A model generated the notes under the pieces. It ran no database searches and was not told the origin of the DNA. It saw only the letters and a program-made list of their open reading frames with translations. Shown piece after piece: positions 1 to 7,487 of a DNA stretch of 10,004 nt; positions within the stretch are counted from its first letter, which is position 1; each line of letters begins with the position of its first letter. Origin of the DNA: Aquimarina sp. Its GTDB lineage: Bacteria; Bacteroidota; Bacteroidia; Flavobacteriales; Flavobacteriaceae. The DNA is taken from positions 7,860-17,863 of the forward strand of contig JAHDEF010000016.1 in the NCBI GenBank assembly GCA_020628975.1, given 5' to 3'. The position numbers were made by a program, and so were the translations under genes.

Positions 1-79
1 CTATTGTTTTCACTTTTTTAACGAAGCAATAGTAGAAAAAGAAACTAGCCTAATGTGAAATTATTATTAATAAATCGTA
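1..79. other. Short flank downstream of the DUF3999 gene
   Basis: This AT-rich stretch follows the stop codon of the minus-strand membrane operon. On the plus strand, bases 2-58 are open and end in TGA, so they could be the last 18 codons of a convergent gene entering from the left, but so short a tail cannot be judged. CTATTG at 1-6 and CAATAG at 27-32 form a 6-base inverted repeat with a 20-base loop. No convincing GC-rich hairpin with a T-run is visible for terminating the minus-strand operon. Confidence 0.3.
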
Positions 80-1309
80 TTACTTGGCTTGTTTCAAATC
101 TTTAATTAAACTAGGAATAAACAGCAATACTAAAAGGCCAGCAAAACCTATACATAACCACATAAACCACGCTTTTTGCCAATAAGGAGTTATTGTTTTC
201 TCCTTCATAGTAGTATCTACATGTTTGATATTTTCAATATTTAAAACAGGTAAATCTTTTTTTACTTGATTCTTGAAAAAACTAATATCATACTTTGGTT
301 TTTTCAATGAATAATCGCCGCTGGTAATACGGTACTTTTTTCCTTGTATTAAATCTGCAATAAGAAATGATGCTTTTTGAAAACATTTAATTTTAGAAAT
401 TAAAAGCTCAGGATTATCTTCATTTTCAATCTCAATCCGCATATCTTTTGCCCAAAAATTCTCAATAAAAAAAGTATTGTCAGTAGTAGAATCTAAATAA
501 AACGCCGCTATTTTCTTATAAATTTTTTCTTCTTGTTGGTTTACTATTTTAGTGGACGGAGCGTATACTATGGCTCTTCTTTTATACCGAACAGGAGCGT
601 TAATTTCAAAACTTATTTTGTCAATTTTAAATGGGTGTTTGAAACTAAGAATACACGTTGACTTTTTTTGATCAGAAAGATTTTCTGTAGTAAAACTTTC
701 GGTAGAAATTTCATTAAAAACAGGCGTATTTACTTTTTGTGAGCTAGTGCCAATTTCAATAATATTAATAGGAAGCGAATAAAGATCGTCGAAGGTTATT
801 TTTAAATACGAGTAAGCACATAAAGGGAAATCTATAAGTTTATAAATACTGGTAGATTGGGTGTCCGATAAATTTCGAAGTCTATTGTTTTCAGTAATTC
901 CATACCAATCTTTTTGATTGTTACTTCCCAGTAATTTATAGCGTTTGGTGCCTTGGTAATTGGACAAGTGAATGACCAATTGATTCAATTCTTTTTTGGG
1001 ATTTTTAATAATATAAGTAGTGCTAGTATCCGTTATTTTGGAACGACTAATAATAGCCGAAGCCTCAAAATTTGAGGCTGTAATGGTAGTTTTACTAACT
1101 TCTATGAAGTAGGGGACTTGTTTGTTTTCTTCATCCCAAATTCTAACATTATTCAAATTATTTTTGGCGTAAGCAGTCAATTCATGATGTAGTGCAATTT
1201 TATGAAGTCCATTATCAGGCACTGTTTCAACAAATCCTTCTGTTTTTATTTGTGAAAATAGGGTAGTGATAGGTAGTATAAAAGCTAGTATTATCAAGAA
1301 TTTATTCAT
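80..1309 (-). CDS. DUF3999 family protein, periplasmic with C-terminal membrane anchor
   Basis: This is a 409-residue protein of unknown function that fits the DUF3999 family, whose members are commonly encoded next to DUF2339 proteins. I chose the ATG at 1309 over an in-frame ATG at 1363 for two reasons. It begins directly with a signal peptide (MNKFLIILAFILP, cleavage near residue 20), and AAAGGA lies just upstream. The longer form would add 18 mostly polar residues before the signal and overlap the upstream gene by 62 bases. The body is beta-rich and mostly polar. Around residues 123-137 the segment YKLLGSNNQKDWYGI resembles the strand-turn pattern of F5/8 type C (discoidin-like) folds. 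One hydrophobic helix at about 380-402 is followed by a short basic tail (KDLKQAK), suggesting a periplasmic domain held in the inner membrane. The 8-base overlap with the DUF2339 gene implies translational coupling and probably a shared complex. Family assignment is good; biochemical role is unknown. Confidence 0.8.
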   Translation of the reverse strand: MNKFLIILAFILPITTLFSQIKTEGFVETVPDNGLHKIALHHELTAYAKNNLNNVRIWDEENKQVPYFIEVSKTTITASNFEASAIISRSKITDTSTTYIIKNPKKELNQLVIHLSNYQGTKRYKLLGSNNQKDWYGITENNRLRNLSDTQSTSIYKLIDFPLCAYSYLKITFDDLYSLPINIIEIGTSSQKVNTPVFNEISTESFTTENLSDQKKSTCILSFKHPFKIDKISFEINAPVRYKRRAIVYAPSTKIVNQQEEKIYKKIAAFYLDSTTDNTFFIENFWAKDMRIEIENEDNPELLISKIKCFQKASFLIADLIQGKKYRITSGDYSLKKPKYDISFFKNQVKKDLPVLNIENIKHVDTTMKEKTITPYWQKAWFMWLCIGFAGLLVLLFIPSLIKDLKQAK

Positions 1310-3830
1310 GATCCTTTGGTTTTTTATATGACATATCGGGCGTTGTTTCATCATCAATAACAAGTACTTTTATTTTTTGGTACACAAATGAAATTATCAG
1401 AATCAATATTCCTAATAAGATAAAAGCAATAATTTTTCCCGTTTCTGAAACATTACTGATGTCGTAGGTGAATAGTTTAATAATAGTAATTCCAAGAAGG
1501 ACAAGTGCTATAATTCGTAATACTTTTACTTTTCTTTTGATTCCTATGATTAAGAATAGAAATGATAATATGCCCCATAGAACAGGAATTCCTGTCTTAA
1601 TAATTTTTAAAGAAGCTGTACTAAGATTTTTTCGAATTAGATTTTTTTGCGTGTACTCAGTCAGTATTTGGTCTTTTGGGAAGTTTGGATTATTTAATTG
1701 TGTATCTGTAATTTCCAAATTACTAAATTGAAGTCCATGAACAAGAACTTCATTACTGAAAATGATAACCACAAGTAAAGCCGCTATGGCAATAAATATC
1801 TTATTCGAAAAGATTTTAAAGCCATTATGAATTCGGTCTACAGTATATAAAAGCCACGCAAAAAATATAACAAGCGCTAAATTTAAATAGTGTATATAAA
1901 ATGAAATTTTAGCATCGAACTCTTTAATTGTAGCTTCTACAAGTTCCCTAGTAGGAACATCTAAAAAGGCGATTACATAGATAATGATATTGAAAATAGC
2001 CATACCCATGACTACTTTGTAATTCAAGAATGATTTCTTTTTGAAAATAAATAGCGTTAAAACTGCAGTAAATACTAAATGGTATAAAAGTATAAATGAA
2101 GTTCGAGTAGTAGGAAAAGCTGCTTTTTCTAGCGACTGATAATCGACTTCAATAAACCCTGTTATGTATACAATTATAAGGGCTAGTGTTGCACTTATCG
2201 ATCGATAAGATTCGCTACTTATATTTATTTTTAACAAGCTAATGGGTGCGGTTTCTTTTTTTGATAAATAATAGCACGTAAATAAAGAAGCAGAACAAAA
2301 GATTCCAGTAATAAAAATAGGATTAAATACTACAGATAAGGAATCAAGTGCACCAATTTCGCCCCAATCGATAAATAAACTTATCAGCATCAATACCTGA
2401 ACGACTACCGAAGCAATACGATAGGTTTTTATATTCGATTTTTGAGCCAGCCAAAGTAGCAGTACTGCTTCAATTGCCCAGAACAAGGTGATGTAATTCC
2501 CTTTAAATTGTATAGGAATCGCAAGTGTTATAAATGATAGCGTCAAGCCAATGAGTAAATAAACAGCTTTCTTGTCAAGCCCGAATTTTTTATATAAAAA
2601 CCAAGCGTAGATTAAATTTAGGATGGACATCATTGCTGTAAATGCACCTCTAAATTCAGTGTGATAATTGGACAGTATTACCATCCCAATTCCAAAGAAG
2701 ACAGCGTTATTTGCGGCTAATAAACTAAGTTCAGTTTTAGTAAACTCACCTTTGTTTCGTATGTTGTTGATTACCGTGGCAGCAATAAATATGATGTAAA
2801 AAATAAAAGCATACATAAGTCCTCCAAAATAATCACTGGAGTCATCAATGATGACTTTGGTAAGCCATCCTAAAAATAAGATTGTAGTAAAAATAAATGC
2901 CAAAATATTGACGAGAGACCATTTCTTGAAGTAAGCAATACTTAGAATACCAATATTTAAAATAGTAATATAGGTGAATAGTATTTGATAATTGCCTTCA
3001 CCAGTACTTATCATAAAAGGGACTGTAAACCCACCTATTAAAGATAAAACAGCAAGTTCGATACGATTATAGGATAAGGATAATAAGCAGCTAAATGCTG
3101 TAATCAATATCATGATGATAAAAGCAATGGTTTGATTGAAAAGTTGGTATTCATGAAAAGCAATAGCAATCGTAAAATAAAAAATAGCGATGGCACCTGC
3201 GACTAGAACAGAACTGAAAGAAGCGTACTTTTTTCGCAATCTGTGTGCAATACCTAAAACAAGACTTCCAGCTAAAATACCTATTCCAACCCTTCCAGGT
3301 TCATTAATCCAATCTTTATCAATGGCATATTTTACAAAATAGCTGATCCCTAATACGAGAATCAATATTCCGATTTTATTGATAAGGTTTTCTCCAATGA
3401 ATTTTTCTAAATCAGGATTCTTCTCTTTGAATCGAACCCATAAACTCGGTTTTTTCTCTTTGGGCTTTTTAATGTTTTGGGGAGCAACCGTCTTACTTGG
3501 TGCTTTGATATCTAGACGAGAGTCTTTTGTATTCGCTTTTTCTGCAATAGGTGATTTAGTAGCTTTTATTGTTGAAGCCTCTTCTGGTGAAGTAACTTTT
3601 ATAGGAGTAGCTGTTTTTTCCGTTTCAGGAATCGTTGGATGTACTAACTCTGGTTTGACTTCTGAAGTTGTTTTAGGAACTTCTGTGGAAGTTGAAGGTG
3701 TAGATTTTAGTTGATCTAACTTTTTATAAAGGATACTTAGGTTATCATTAACCTCTTTAATTTTCTTATTAAGGAGATTATTTTGATTGATAAGTATGAC
3801 AATAATAACACCTAGTAAAACATATTCCAT
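1302..3830 (-). CDS. DUF2339 family polytopic membrane protein
   Basis: This 842-residue inner-membrane protein has no established biochemical function. The order is: an N-terminal hydrophobic anchor (1-14), a probable coiled coil (about 15-43), a long Pro/Thr/Lys/Glu-rich low-complexity linker (about 44-135), then some 22 further hydrophobic segments to near the C-terminus, ending in a short charged tail. After the linker comes the block recognised as DUF2339: ENLINKIGILILVLGISYF, followed by W-x-x-x-P-x-R (WINEPGR). Length and architecture suit Bacteroidota members of the family. The ATG at 3830 opens directly with the anchor and is preceded by an AT-rich leader holding a perfect inverted repeat. 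The gene is first in a two-gene unit with the DUF3999 gene and is divergent from the metal-uptake cluster. The many membrane helices suggest a transporter or envelope-assembly role, but that is inference only. Confidence 0.85.
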   Translation of the reverse strand: MEYVLLGVIIVILINQNNLLNKKIKEVNDNLSILYKKLDQLKSTPSTSTEVPKTTSEVKPELVHPTIPETEKTATPIKVTSPEEASTIKATKSPIAEKANTKDSRLDIKAPSKTVAPQNIKKPKEKKPSLWVRFKEKNPDLEKFIGENLINKIGILILVLGISYFVKYAIDKDWINEPGRVGIGILAGSLVLGIAHRLRKKYASFSSVLVAGAIAIFYFTIAIAFHEYQLFNQTIAFIIMILITAFSCLLSLSYNRIELAVLSLIGGFTVPFMISTGEGNYQILFTYITILNIGILSIAYFKKWSLVNILAFIFTTILFLGWLTKVIIDDSSDYFGGLMYAFIFYIIFIAATVINNIRNKGEFTKTELSLLAANNAVFFGIGMVILSNYHTEFRGAFTAMMSILNLIYAWFLYKKFGLDKKAVYLLIGLTLSFITLAIPIQFKGNYITLFWAIEAVLLLWLAQKSNIKTYRIASVVVQVLMLISLFIDWGEIGALDSLSVVFNPIFITGIFCSASLFTCYYLSKKETAPISLLKINISSESYRSISATLALIIVYITGFIEVDYQSLEKAAFPTTRTSFILLYHLVFTAVLTLFIFKKKSFLNYKVVMGMAIFNIIIYVIAFLDVPTRELVEATIKEFDAKISFYIHYLNLALVIFFAWLLYTVDRIHNGFKIFSNKIFIAIAALLVVIIFSNEVLVHGLQFSNLEITDTQLNNPNFPKDQILTEYTQKNLIRKNLSTASLKIIKTGIPVLWGILSFLFLIIGIKRKVKVLRIIALVLLGITIIKLFTYDISNVSETGKIIAFILLGILILIISFVYQKIKVLVIDDETTPDMSYKKPKDHE

Positions 3831-3845
3831 ATTGAACGTTTTATA

Positions 3846-3866
3846 CTGAATTCAAAAAGAATTCAG
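3846..3866. repeat. Perfect 8-base inverted repeat in the DUF2339 leader
   Basis: CTGAATTC (3846-3853) and GAATTCAG (3859-3866) are exact reverse complements separated by AAAAA. The repeat ends 15 bases before the DUF2339 start codon. It could be a repressor site or a leader hairpin close to the ribosome entry region. On the plus strand it is followed by GTTATATTTTT, a weak terminator-like arrangement. The choice between these readings cannot be made from sequence. Confidence 0.5.
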
Positions 3867-3891
3867 GTTATATTTTTCACAACCATACGAT

Positions 3892-3924
3892 TGGCAGTAC
3901 AAGTAAATGTACTGTTATTTTTTT
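3892..3924 (+). terminator. Putative intrinsic terminator (plus strand) in the divergent intergenic region
   Basis: CAGTACA (3895-3901) and TGTACTG (3908-3914) form a perfect 7-base stem with a 6-base loop. As RNA the stem extends by two G-U pairs and one U-A pair to 3892/3917, and seven Ts follow at once (3918-3924). This is the layout of a Rho-independent terminator read rightwards. No plus-strand gene lies upstream, so it may stop antisense transcription from the DUF2339 region, end a small RNA, or simply be a palindromic operator for the leftward gene. The stem has few GC pairs, so strength is uncertain. Confidence 0.4.
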
Positions 3925-3975
3925 AGTGATTATAGTTTAAGGGTTTGCAGGCTTATGGGCTGAAATAAATAACCT

Positions 3976-4005
3976 TTTGAAATAGTGTAAATAAAGCTAT
4001 CTTTG
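3976..4005 (+). promoter_or_regulatory. Flavobacterial-type promoter of the metal-uptake operon
   Basis: TTTG at 3976-3979 and TATCTTTG at 3998-4005 are separated by 18 bases. They match the Bacteroidota vegetative promoter pattern (TTG, 17-23 bases, TAnnTTTG), with every fixed base of the -7 element present. Transcription would start around 4010-4014, giving a leader of about 25 bases before the regulator gene. Confidence 0.75.
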
Positions 4006-4012
4006 TTTTAAA

Positions 4013-4028
4013 TTTAAGTAAGCTTAAA
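4013..4028. promoter_or_regulatory. Candidate operator for the DtxR/MntR-type regulator
   Basis: TTTAAG (4013-4018) and CTTAAA (4023-4028) are perfect inverted arms around TAAG, lying at or just after the predicted transcription start and 9 bases before the regulator's start codon. DtxR-family repressors bind AT-rich palindromes at or near promoters. Size and position fit negative autoregulation of the operon. The assignment as this regulator's own site is inference. Confidence 0.5.
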
Positions 4029-4037
4029 AATTAATTT

Positions 4038-4694
4038 ATGTCAGTTGCAATTGAAAATTTTGTTAAGCAAATTTATAAATTTAGGCAGCAAACAGGATAC
4101 GATACCAAGCCAAGTTCGGTAGCAAAAAAGCTAGGGATTACTAGTGCTGCTACTACAGACATGGCAAAAAAGCTAGCTACCAAGGGTTTGTTGAATTATG
4201 CGAAGTATCAAGAGTTAGAGTTGACTTCTGAAGGTGAAAAGATGGCACTTAAGGTCATTCGAAAACATCGTATTTGGGAGTGCTTATTGTTTAAACTTTT
4301 TGATTTGTCATTGCATGAAATTCATCGAGAAGCCGAATTTCTAGAACATGAAACTTCCGATTTCTTAGCAGATAAAATTCATGAATACCTAGGCTTTCCC
4401 GATTTTGATCCACATGGAGATCCAATTCCAGACAATGAAGGGAAACTACCTGTAGTAGATAATATGTCTGCACTTTCCGAAGTGGTAGAAGGAGAATATC
4501 AAATTGTTCGTTTGCAAAGTGACGACAAAGAATTCTTTGACTTTTGTACCCTTCATGGACTTATCAATGGTGCTTTAATTCAGGTAGAAAAACAATTTTT
4601 AAAAACAGGAATGACTCAAATAAAAGCTCAGGGTATGATGATTGTCTTGAATCAAGAGTTTTCTTCATTAATACAAGTAATAGATGCAAAATAA
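4038..4694 (+). CDS. mntR: DtxR/MntR family metal-dependent transcriptional repressor
   Basis: This 218-residue cytoplasmic metalloregulator probably represses metal-uptake genes when Mn2+ (or Fe2+) is plentiful. Residues 1-65 form the winged helix-turn-helix (recognition region about 24-50, LGITSAATTDMAKKL). Residues 66-140 form the dimerisation and metal-binding domain. Residues about 145-218 resemble the C-terminal SH3-like/FeoA domain of DtxR proteins, which short Bacillus-type MntR lacks. Putative ligands are H77 and E81 (HRIWE) and E100, E103, H104 (EFLEH). E100 sits where DtxR/IdeR has its key Cys, and Glu there is the MntR-type choice, favouring manganese. The D8/E11 positions of Bacillus MntR appear as N7/K10, so a Bacillus-style binuclear site is not conserved. 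The ATG at 4038 follows a strong promoter and palindrome. The gene's end overlaps the receptor gene by 11 bases, so regulator and receptor are co-transcribed. Family is certain; the metal sensed is inferred. Confidence 0.9.
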   Translation: MSVAIENFVKQIYKFRQQTGYDTKPSSVAKKLGITSAATTDMAKKLATKGLLNYAKYQELELTSEGEKMALKVIRKHRIWECLLFKLFDLSLHEIHREAEFLEHETSDFLADKIHEYLGFPDFDPHGDPIPDNEGKLPVVDNMSALSEVVEGEYQIVRLQSDDKEFFDFCTLHGLINGALIQVEKQFLKTGMTQIKAQGMMIVLNQEFSSLIQVIDAK

Positions 4695-6969
4695 ATTATG
4701 GATGTTGGTGCTATGTATGTGTGTAAGCATTACATGGGCACAAAAGGGAATACTAACAGGAACAGTATATGTCGAAAATGAGACCGTCCCAGGGGCAGAA
4801 GTATATGTAAAAGGAGAATCTTTAAAGGGGACAACAACAGATATCAATGGAAATTTTAGATTAGAAGGTTTAGCCTATGGAAAACAAACGATTCACTTTT
4901 CGTTTGTAGGGACTACTTCAAAAACCGAAATCGTTGAGATTACTAAAAATACGATTCCTTTAAAAATATACTTGAAATATGATACCAGTTTAGATGAGGT
5001 AGTAATTTCTGTTCCAGGATCTAAACTACAAAAGGACTTGGTGGTTAATGTTGAAAAAAAGAAAATCTCAGAGATCAACGAAGCAAGTTCAACAACTTTA
5101 GCAGAAAGTATTACGAATATCAATGGGGTATCACAAAATAGTACAGGTAGTAGTATAGGTAAACCTGTAATTCGTGGTTTAACAAGTAATCGAGTAGTGA
5201 CGTTCGCACAAGGAACTAGGTTAGAAAACCAGCAATGGGGTGGAGAGCATGGTTTAGGTGTAAGTAGTAATGGTATTAAAAGTGTTGAGGTTATCAAAGG
5301 CCCAGCTTCTTTATTGTATGGGTCAGATGCCATAGGAGGTGTACTGTATTTTGTCGATGAAGATTTTACTAAGAAACAGCTTGAAGGAGTAGTCGAATCG
5401 GGGTACTTTACCAATGCCCGAAGTACTCAAAATAGAGTGGGGGTAAAATTAGGGTTCGGAGATTTTAAAATAAACACCTTTTTAGGGTACAACTTAGCAG
5501 GAGATTATAAGTTGCCAAATGATTCCCCATTTAATGGAGATCGTGTTTTTAACACTCGATTTTCGGAGCGAAGTGCTAAAATTTCATTAGGATTAGTAAA
5601 GGAAACGTTTACTTCAAAATTGACTTATAGTTATTTGAATAATTTCTTCGGAATCCCTGTACCAACAGAAGGTAATCCAGCCTTTACAAATAGTTTTGAT
5701 GTAGATTTGGTATCTCCAATTTTCGATGATCAAGAGCAAAATTTTGTACTGCCTTTTCAAGATGTATCGCAACATATTTTAACCTCCGAGAATAATTTCA
5801 AGATAAAAGAGTCCGATGTACAGCTTACGTTAGGTTATTCGGTTAATGACCGACAAGAATTTAATGAAGTAAGAAGTACTCCAGATTTGTATTTATACCT
5901 CGAAGTGTTGAATTATAATTTGAAAGTATCAGATATTATTAAAACAGACCATATTGATATTACGGTTGGAGCGCAAGGGTTGTTTCAGGATAGTGAAAAT
6001 AGAGGAACCGTATTTTTAATTCCAGATGGAAGAAGTACCGAAAATGGCGTTTTTGGATTGTTTAATTTCAAGGCAAATGAACATTTAAGATTTCAATCAG
6101 GCTTACGTTTTGACAGCAAGCGTATTGAAGCCGATGGGGTAGTTATTGATGAATTTACCAGTTTCGATGATTTTGATGAAACTTATAACACATTAAACTA
6201 TTCGGTAGGGGCGAAATATGATATCAATCATTTGACTTTTCGTTTCAATATAGCTTCGGGATATCGAGCACCTAATGTGTCGGAGTTGTTATCCAATGGA
6301 GAACACGGAGGAACAGGCCGAATAGAAGTAGGAGATCAAACTTTGGATAGTGAATCGGCGACTCAATTTGACTTTGCCGTTAATTATAAAAAGAATGGGT
6401 TGAGTATTACGTTGAATCCATTTTATAATAAAATTTCGGATTACATCTTTATTGCACCAACAAGCGAAAGACGCATAGTAGATACTGGAGAATTACCTGT
6501 GTTTGAGTACCGCCAAGAAGATGCGACGTTGTTTGGGGGAGAATTCAATTTGAATTATGTGCCTAGTTTTATGCCTAAATTAACGCTTCAAACGGGTGCG
6601 GCATTAACTTATGGAAACGATAGTAATGAAGATCCATTACCATTTATTCCACCAGTAAATTTTAATACTAAAATAAGTTATGATGTTAATGCCGGAAAGC
6701 AATTGAAATTGAATAGTGTCTATGTGCAGCAGCAAAACTTTTTAGAGCAAAATAGAATTGCTGATGAAGAATTAAAGAATGAAGATTACCATTTGATTGA
6801 TGTTGGATTAAGTGCTTCGTACAAAGATTTTAAATTTGGATTAGTAGTTAAAAACCTTTTCGATCAAGAGTATACCGATCATTTATCTAGGTTGAAAACA
6901 ACATTCGAAGATTTTGCAGTACCCAACCCAGGAAGAGATATTGTATTTAATTTGAAATATAATTTTTAA
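4684..6969 (+). CDS. TonB-dependent outer-membrane receptor, probable metal (Mn/Zn) or metal-chelate importer
   Basis: This 761-residue outer-membrane protein should import a scarce substrate using TonB/ExbBD energy. In order: a signal peptide (1-20, cleavage near ITWAQ); a CarboxypepD_reg-like beta-sandwich (about 22-98, with the DINGNF turn at 53-58); a likely TonB box (DEVVIS, 104-109); a plug (about 115-226) with KPVIRGL, the WGGEHG stretch (185-190) and the classic GPASLLYGSDAIGGV (206-220); and a beta-barrel to the end, closing with the KNLFDQEY motif and terminal Phe. Length is typical of a mid-sized receptor and no key part is missing. No His-rich loop like that of Neisseria ZnuD is evident. 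The metal assignment rests on context: its start overlaps the metalloregulator gene by 11 bases, and a TroA-like lipoprotein and ABC ATPase follow. ZnuD (zinc) and Burkholderia MnoT (manganese) are precedents for TonB-dependent metal uptake. A siderophore or other chelate remains possible. Confidence 0.9.
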   Translation: MQNKLWMLVLCMCVSITWAQKGILTGTVYVENETVPGAEVYVKGESLKGTTTDINGNFRLEGLAYGKQTIHFSFVGTTSKTEIVEITKNTIPLKIYLKYDTSLDEVVISVPGSKLQKDLVVNVEKKKISEINEASSTTLAESITNINGVSQNSTGSSIGKPVIRGLTSNRVVTFAQGTRLENQQWGGEHGLGVSSNGIKSVEVIKGPASLLYGSDAIGGVLYFVDEDFTKKQLEGVVESGYFTNARSTQNRVGVKLGFGDFKINTFLGYNLAGDYKLPNDSPFNGDRVFNTRFSERSAKISLGLVKETFTSKLTYSYLNNFFGIPVPTEGNPAFTNSFDVDLVSPIFDDQEQNFVLPFQDVSQHILTSENNFKIKESDVQLTLGYSVNDRQEFNEVRSTPDLYLYLEVLNYNLKVSDIIKTDHIDITVGAQGLFQDSENRGTVFLIPDGRSTENGVFGLFNFKANEHLRFQSGLRFDSKRIEADGVVIDEFTSFDDFDETYNTLNYSVGAKYDINHLTFRFNIASGYRAPNVSELLSNGEHGGTGRIEVGDQTLDSESATQFDFAVNYKKNGLSITLNPFYNKISDYIFIAPTSERRIVDTGELPVFEYRQEDATLFGGEFNLNYVPSFMPKLTLQTGAALTYGNDSNEDPLPFIPPVNFNTKISYDVNAGKQLKLNSVYVQQQNFLEQNRIADEELKNEDYHLIDVGLSASYKDFKFGLVVKNLFDQEYTDHLSRLKTTFEDFAVPNPGRDIVFNLKYNF

Positions 6970-7019
6970 GGTTGTTACTTGTGGAAGCATTTTGTGTATA
7001 AATTAAGTTTATTAAACTA

Positions 7020-7487
7020 ATGAAAAAGGTATTATGGTTTTTAATATGTGTATCAAGTACCATTACTTGGGGGCAGTTAAATGCATATACTTTTGAAGAA
7101 ATAGAAGCTTTAAAAGAAAAGAGACCTATAGTTGTTTTTTTACATACAGAATGGTGTAAGCCCTGTAAGGTGATGAAGCGGAAAACACTGAGAGATGAAA
7201 AGGTAATTGAGGTGTTGAATAAAAAATATTACTTCGTTTCTTTTGATGCAGAGCAAAAAGAAGACGTGGTTTTTAATGGAAGTACATTTAGCTATAAAAC
7301 GTATAGAAAGAAATCAGGGATACACGAATTGGCAGAAACTTTAGGTACTTATGAGTTTAGAATTGTTTATCCAACAACGGTAGTTTTAAATAAGAAAAAG
7401 GAAATAATATTTCAATACCCTTCGACATTAAGACCTAAAGGTTTTATCAGAATGTTGAGTGCTATTGAAGCGAATGAGAAAATGTAA
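7020..7487 (+). CDS. Secreted thioredoxin-fold protein with a CKPC active site
   Basis: This is a 155-residue exported thioredoxin-like protein. A signal peptide spans about 1-18 (ends ITWGQ), so it should act in the periplasm. The redox motif is WCKPC (45-49), with both catalytic cysteines present. YPTTVV places the cis-proline at P118. The long, Lys-rich insert between the active site and P118 fits Thioredoxin_7-like or DUF255-like secreted proteins of Bacteroidota rather than canonical TrxA. Besides the motif pair, C10 in the signal is the only other cysteine. The gene lies 50 bases after the receptor with no terminator between, so it is probably in the same operon. Its job there is unknown: it might reduce disulfides, help receptor or lipoprotein folding, or handle a thiol-containing metal ligand. 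A weak palindrome (AGTTT-ATT-AAACT, 7006-7018) sits just before the start. Fold and export are well supported; partner is not. Confidence 0.85.
   Translation: MKKVLWFLICVSSTITWGQLNAYTFEEIEALKEKRPIVVFLHTEWCKPCKVMKRKTLRDEKVIEVLNKKYYFVSFDAEQKEDVVFNGSTFSYKTYRKKSGIHELAETLGTYEFRIVYPTTVVLNKKKEIIFQYPSTLRPKGFIRMLSAIEANEKM

Noticed and set aside
1310..1363. Upstream in-frame start for the DUF3999 gene at 1363
   Set aside because: It would place 18 polar residues before a clear signal peptide and enlarge the overlap with DUF2339 to 62 bases; the ATG at 1309 fits better.
1468..1731. An 87-codon plus-strand open frame inside the DUF2339 gene
   Set aside because: It is antisense to transmembrane segments of DUF2339, with no start context or homologous feature.
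3379..3714. A 111-codon plus-strand open frame inside the DUF2339 gene
   Set aside because: It is antisense to the low-complexity linker of DUF2339; the repetitive codons there keep the opposite frame open. There is no leader, promoter or domain.
3880..3902. Possible minus-strand promoter for DUF2339 (TATGGTTG with TTG upstream)
   Set aside because: The -7 match has a mismatch and the spacing to TTG is only 12 bases, well short of the 17-23 expected.
4544..4726. A 60-codon plus-strand open frame across the regulator-receptor overlap
   Set aside because: Both overlapping genes are well supported in their own frames, and the product has no domain.
4893..5414. A 173-codon open frame on the minus strand inside the receptor gene
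   Set aside because: It lies fully antisense to the conserved plug region of the receptor and its product is Ser/Pro/Thr-rich with no recognisable domain, as expected of a reverse-frame shadow.
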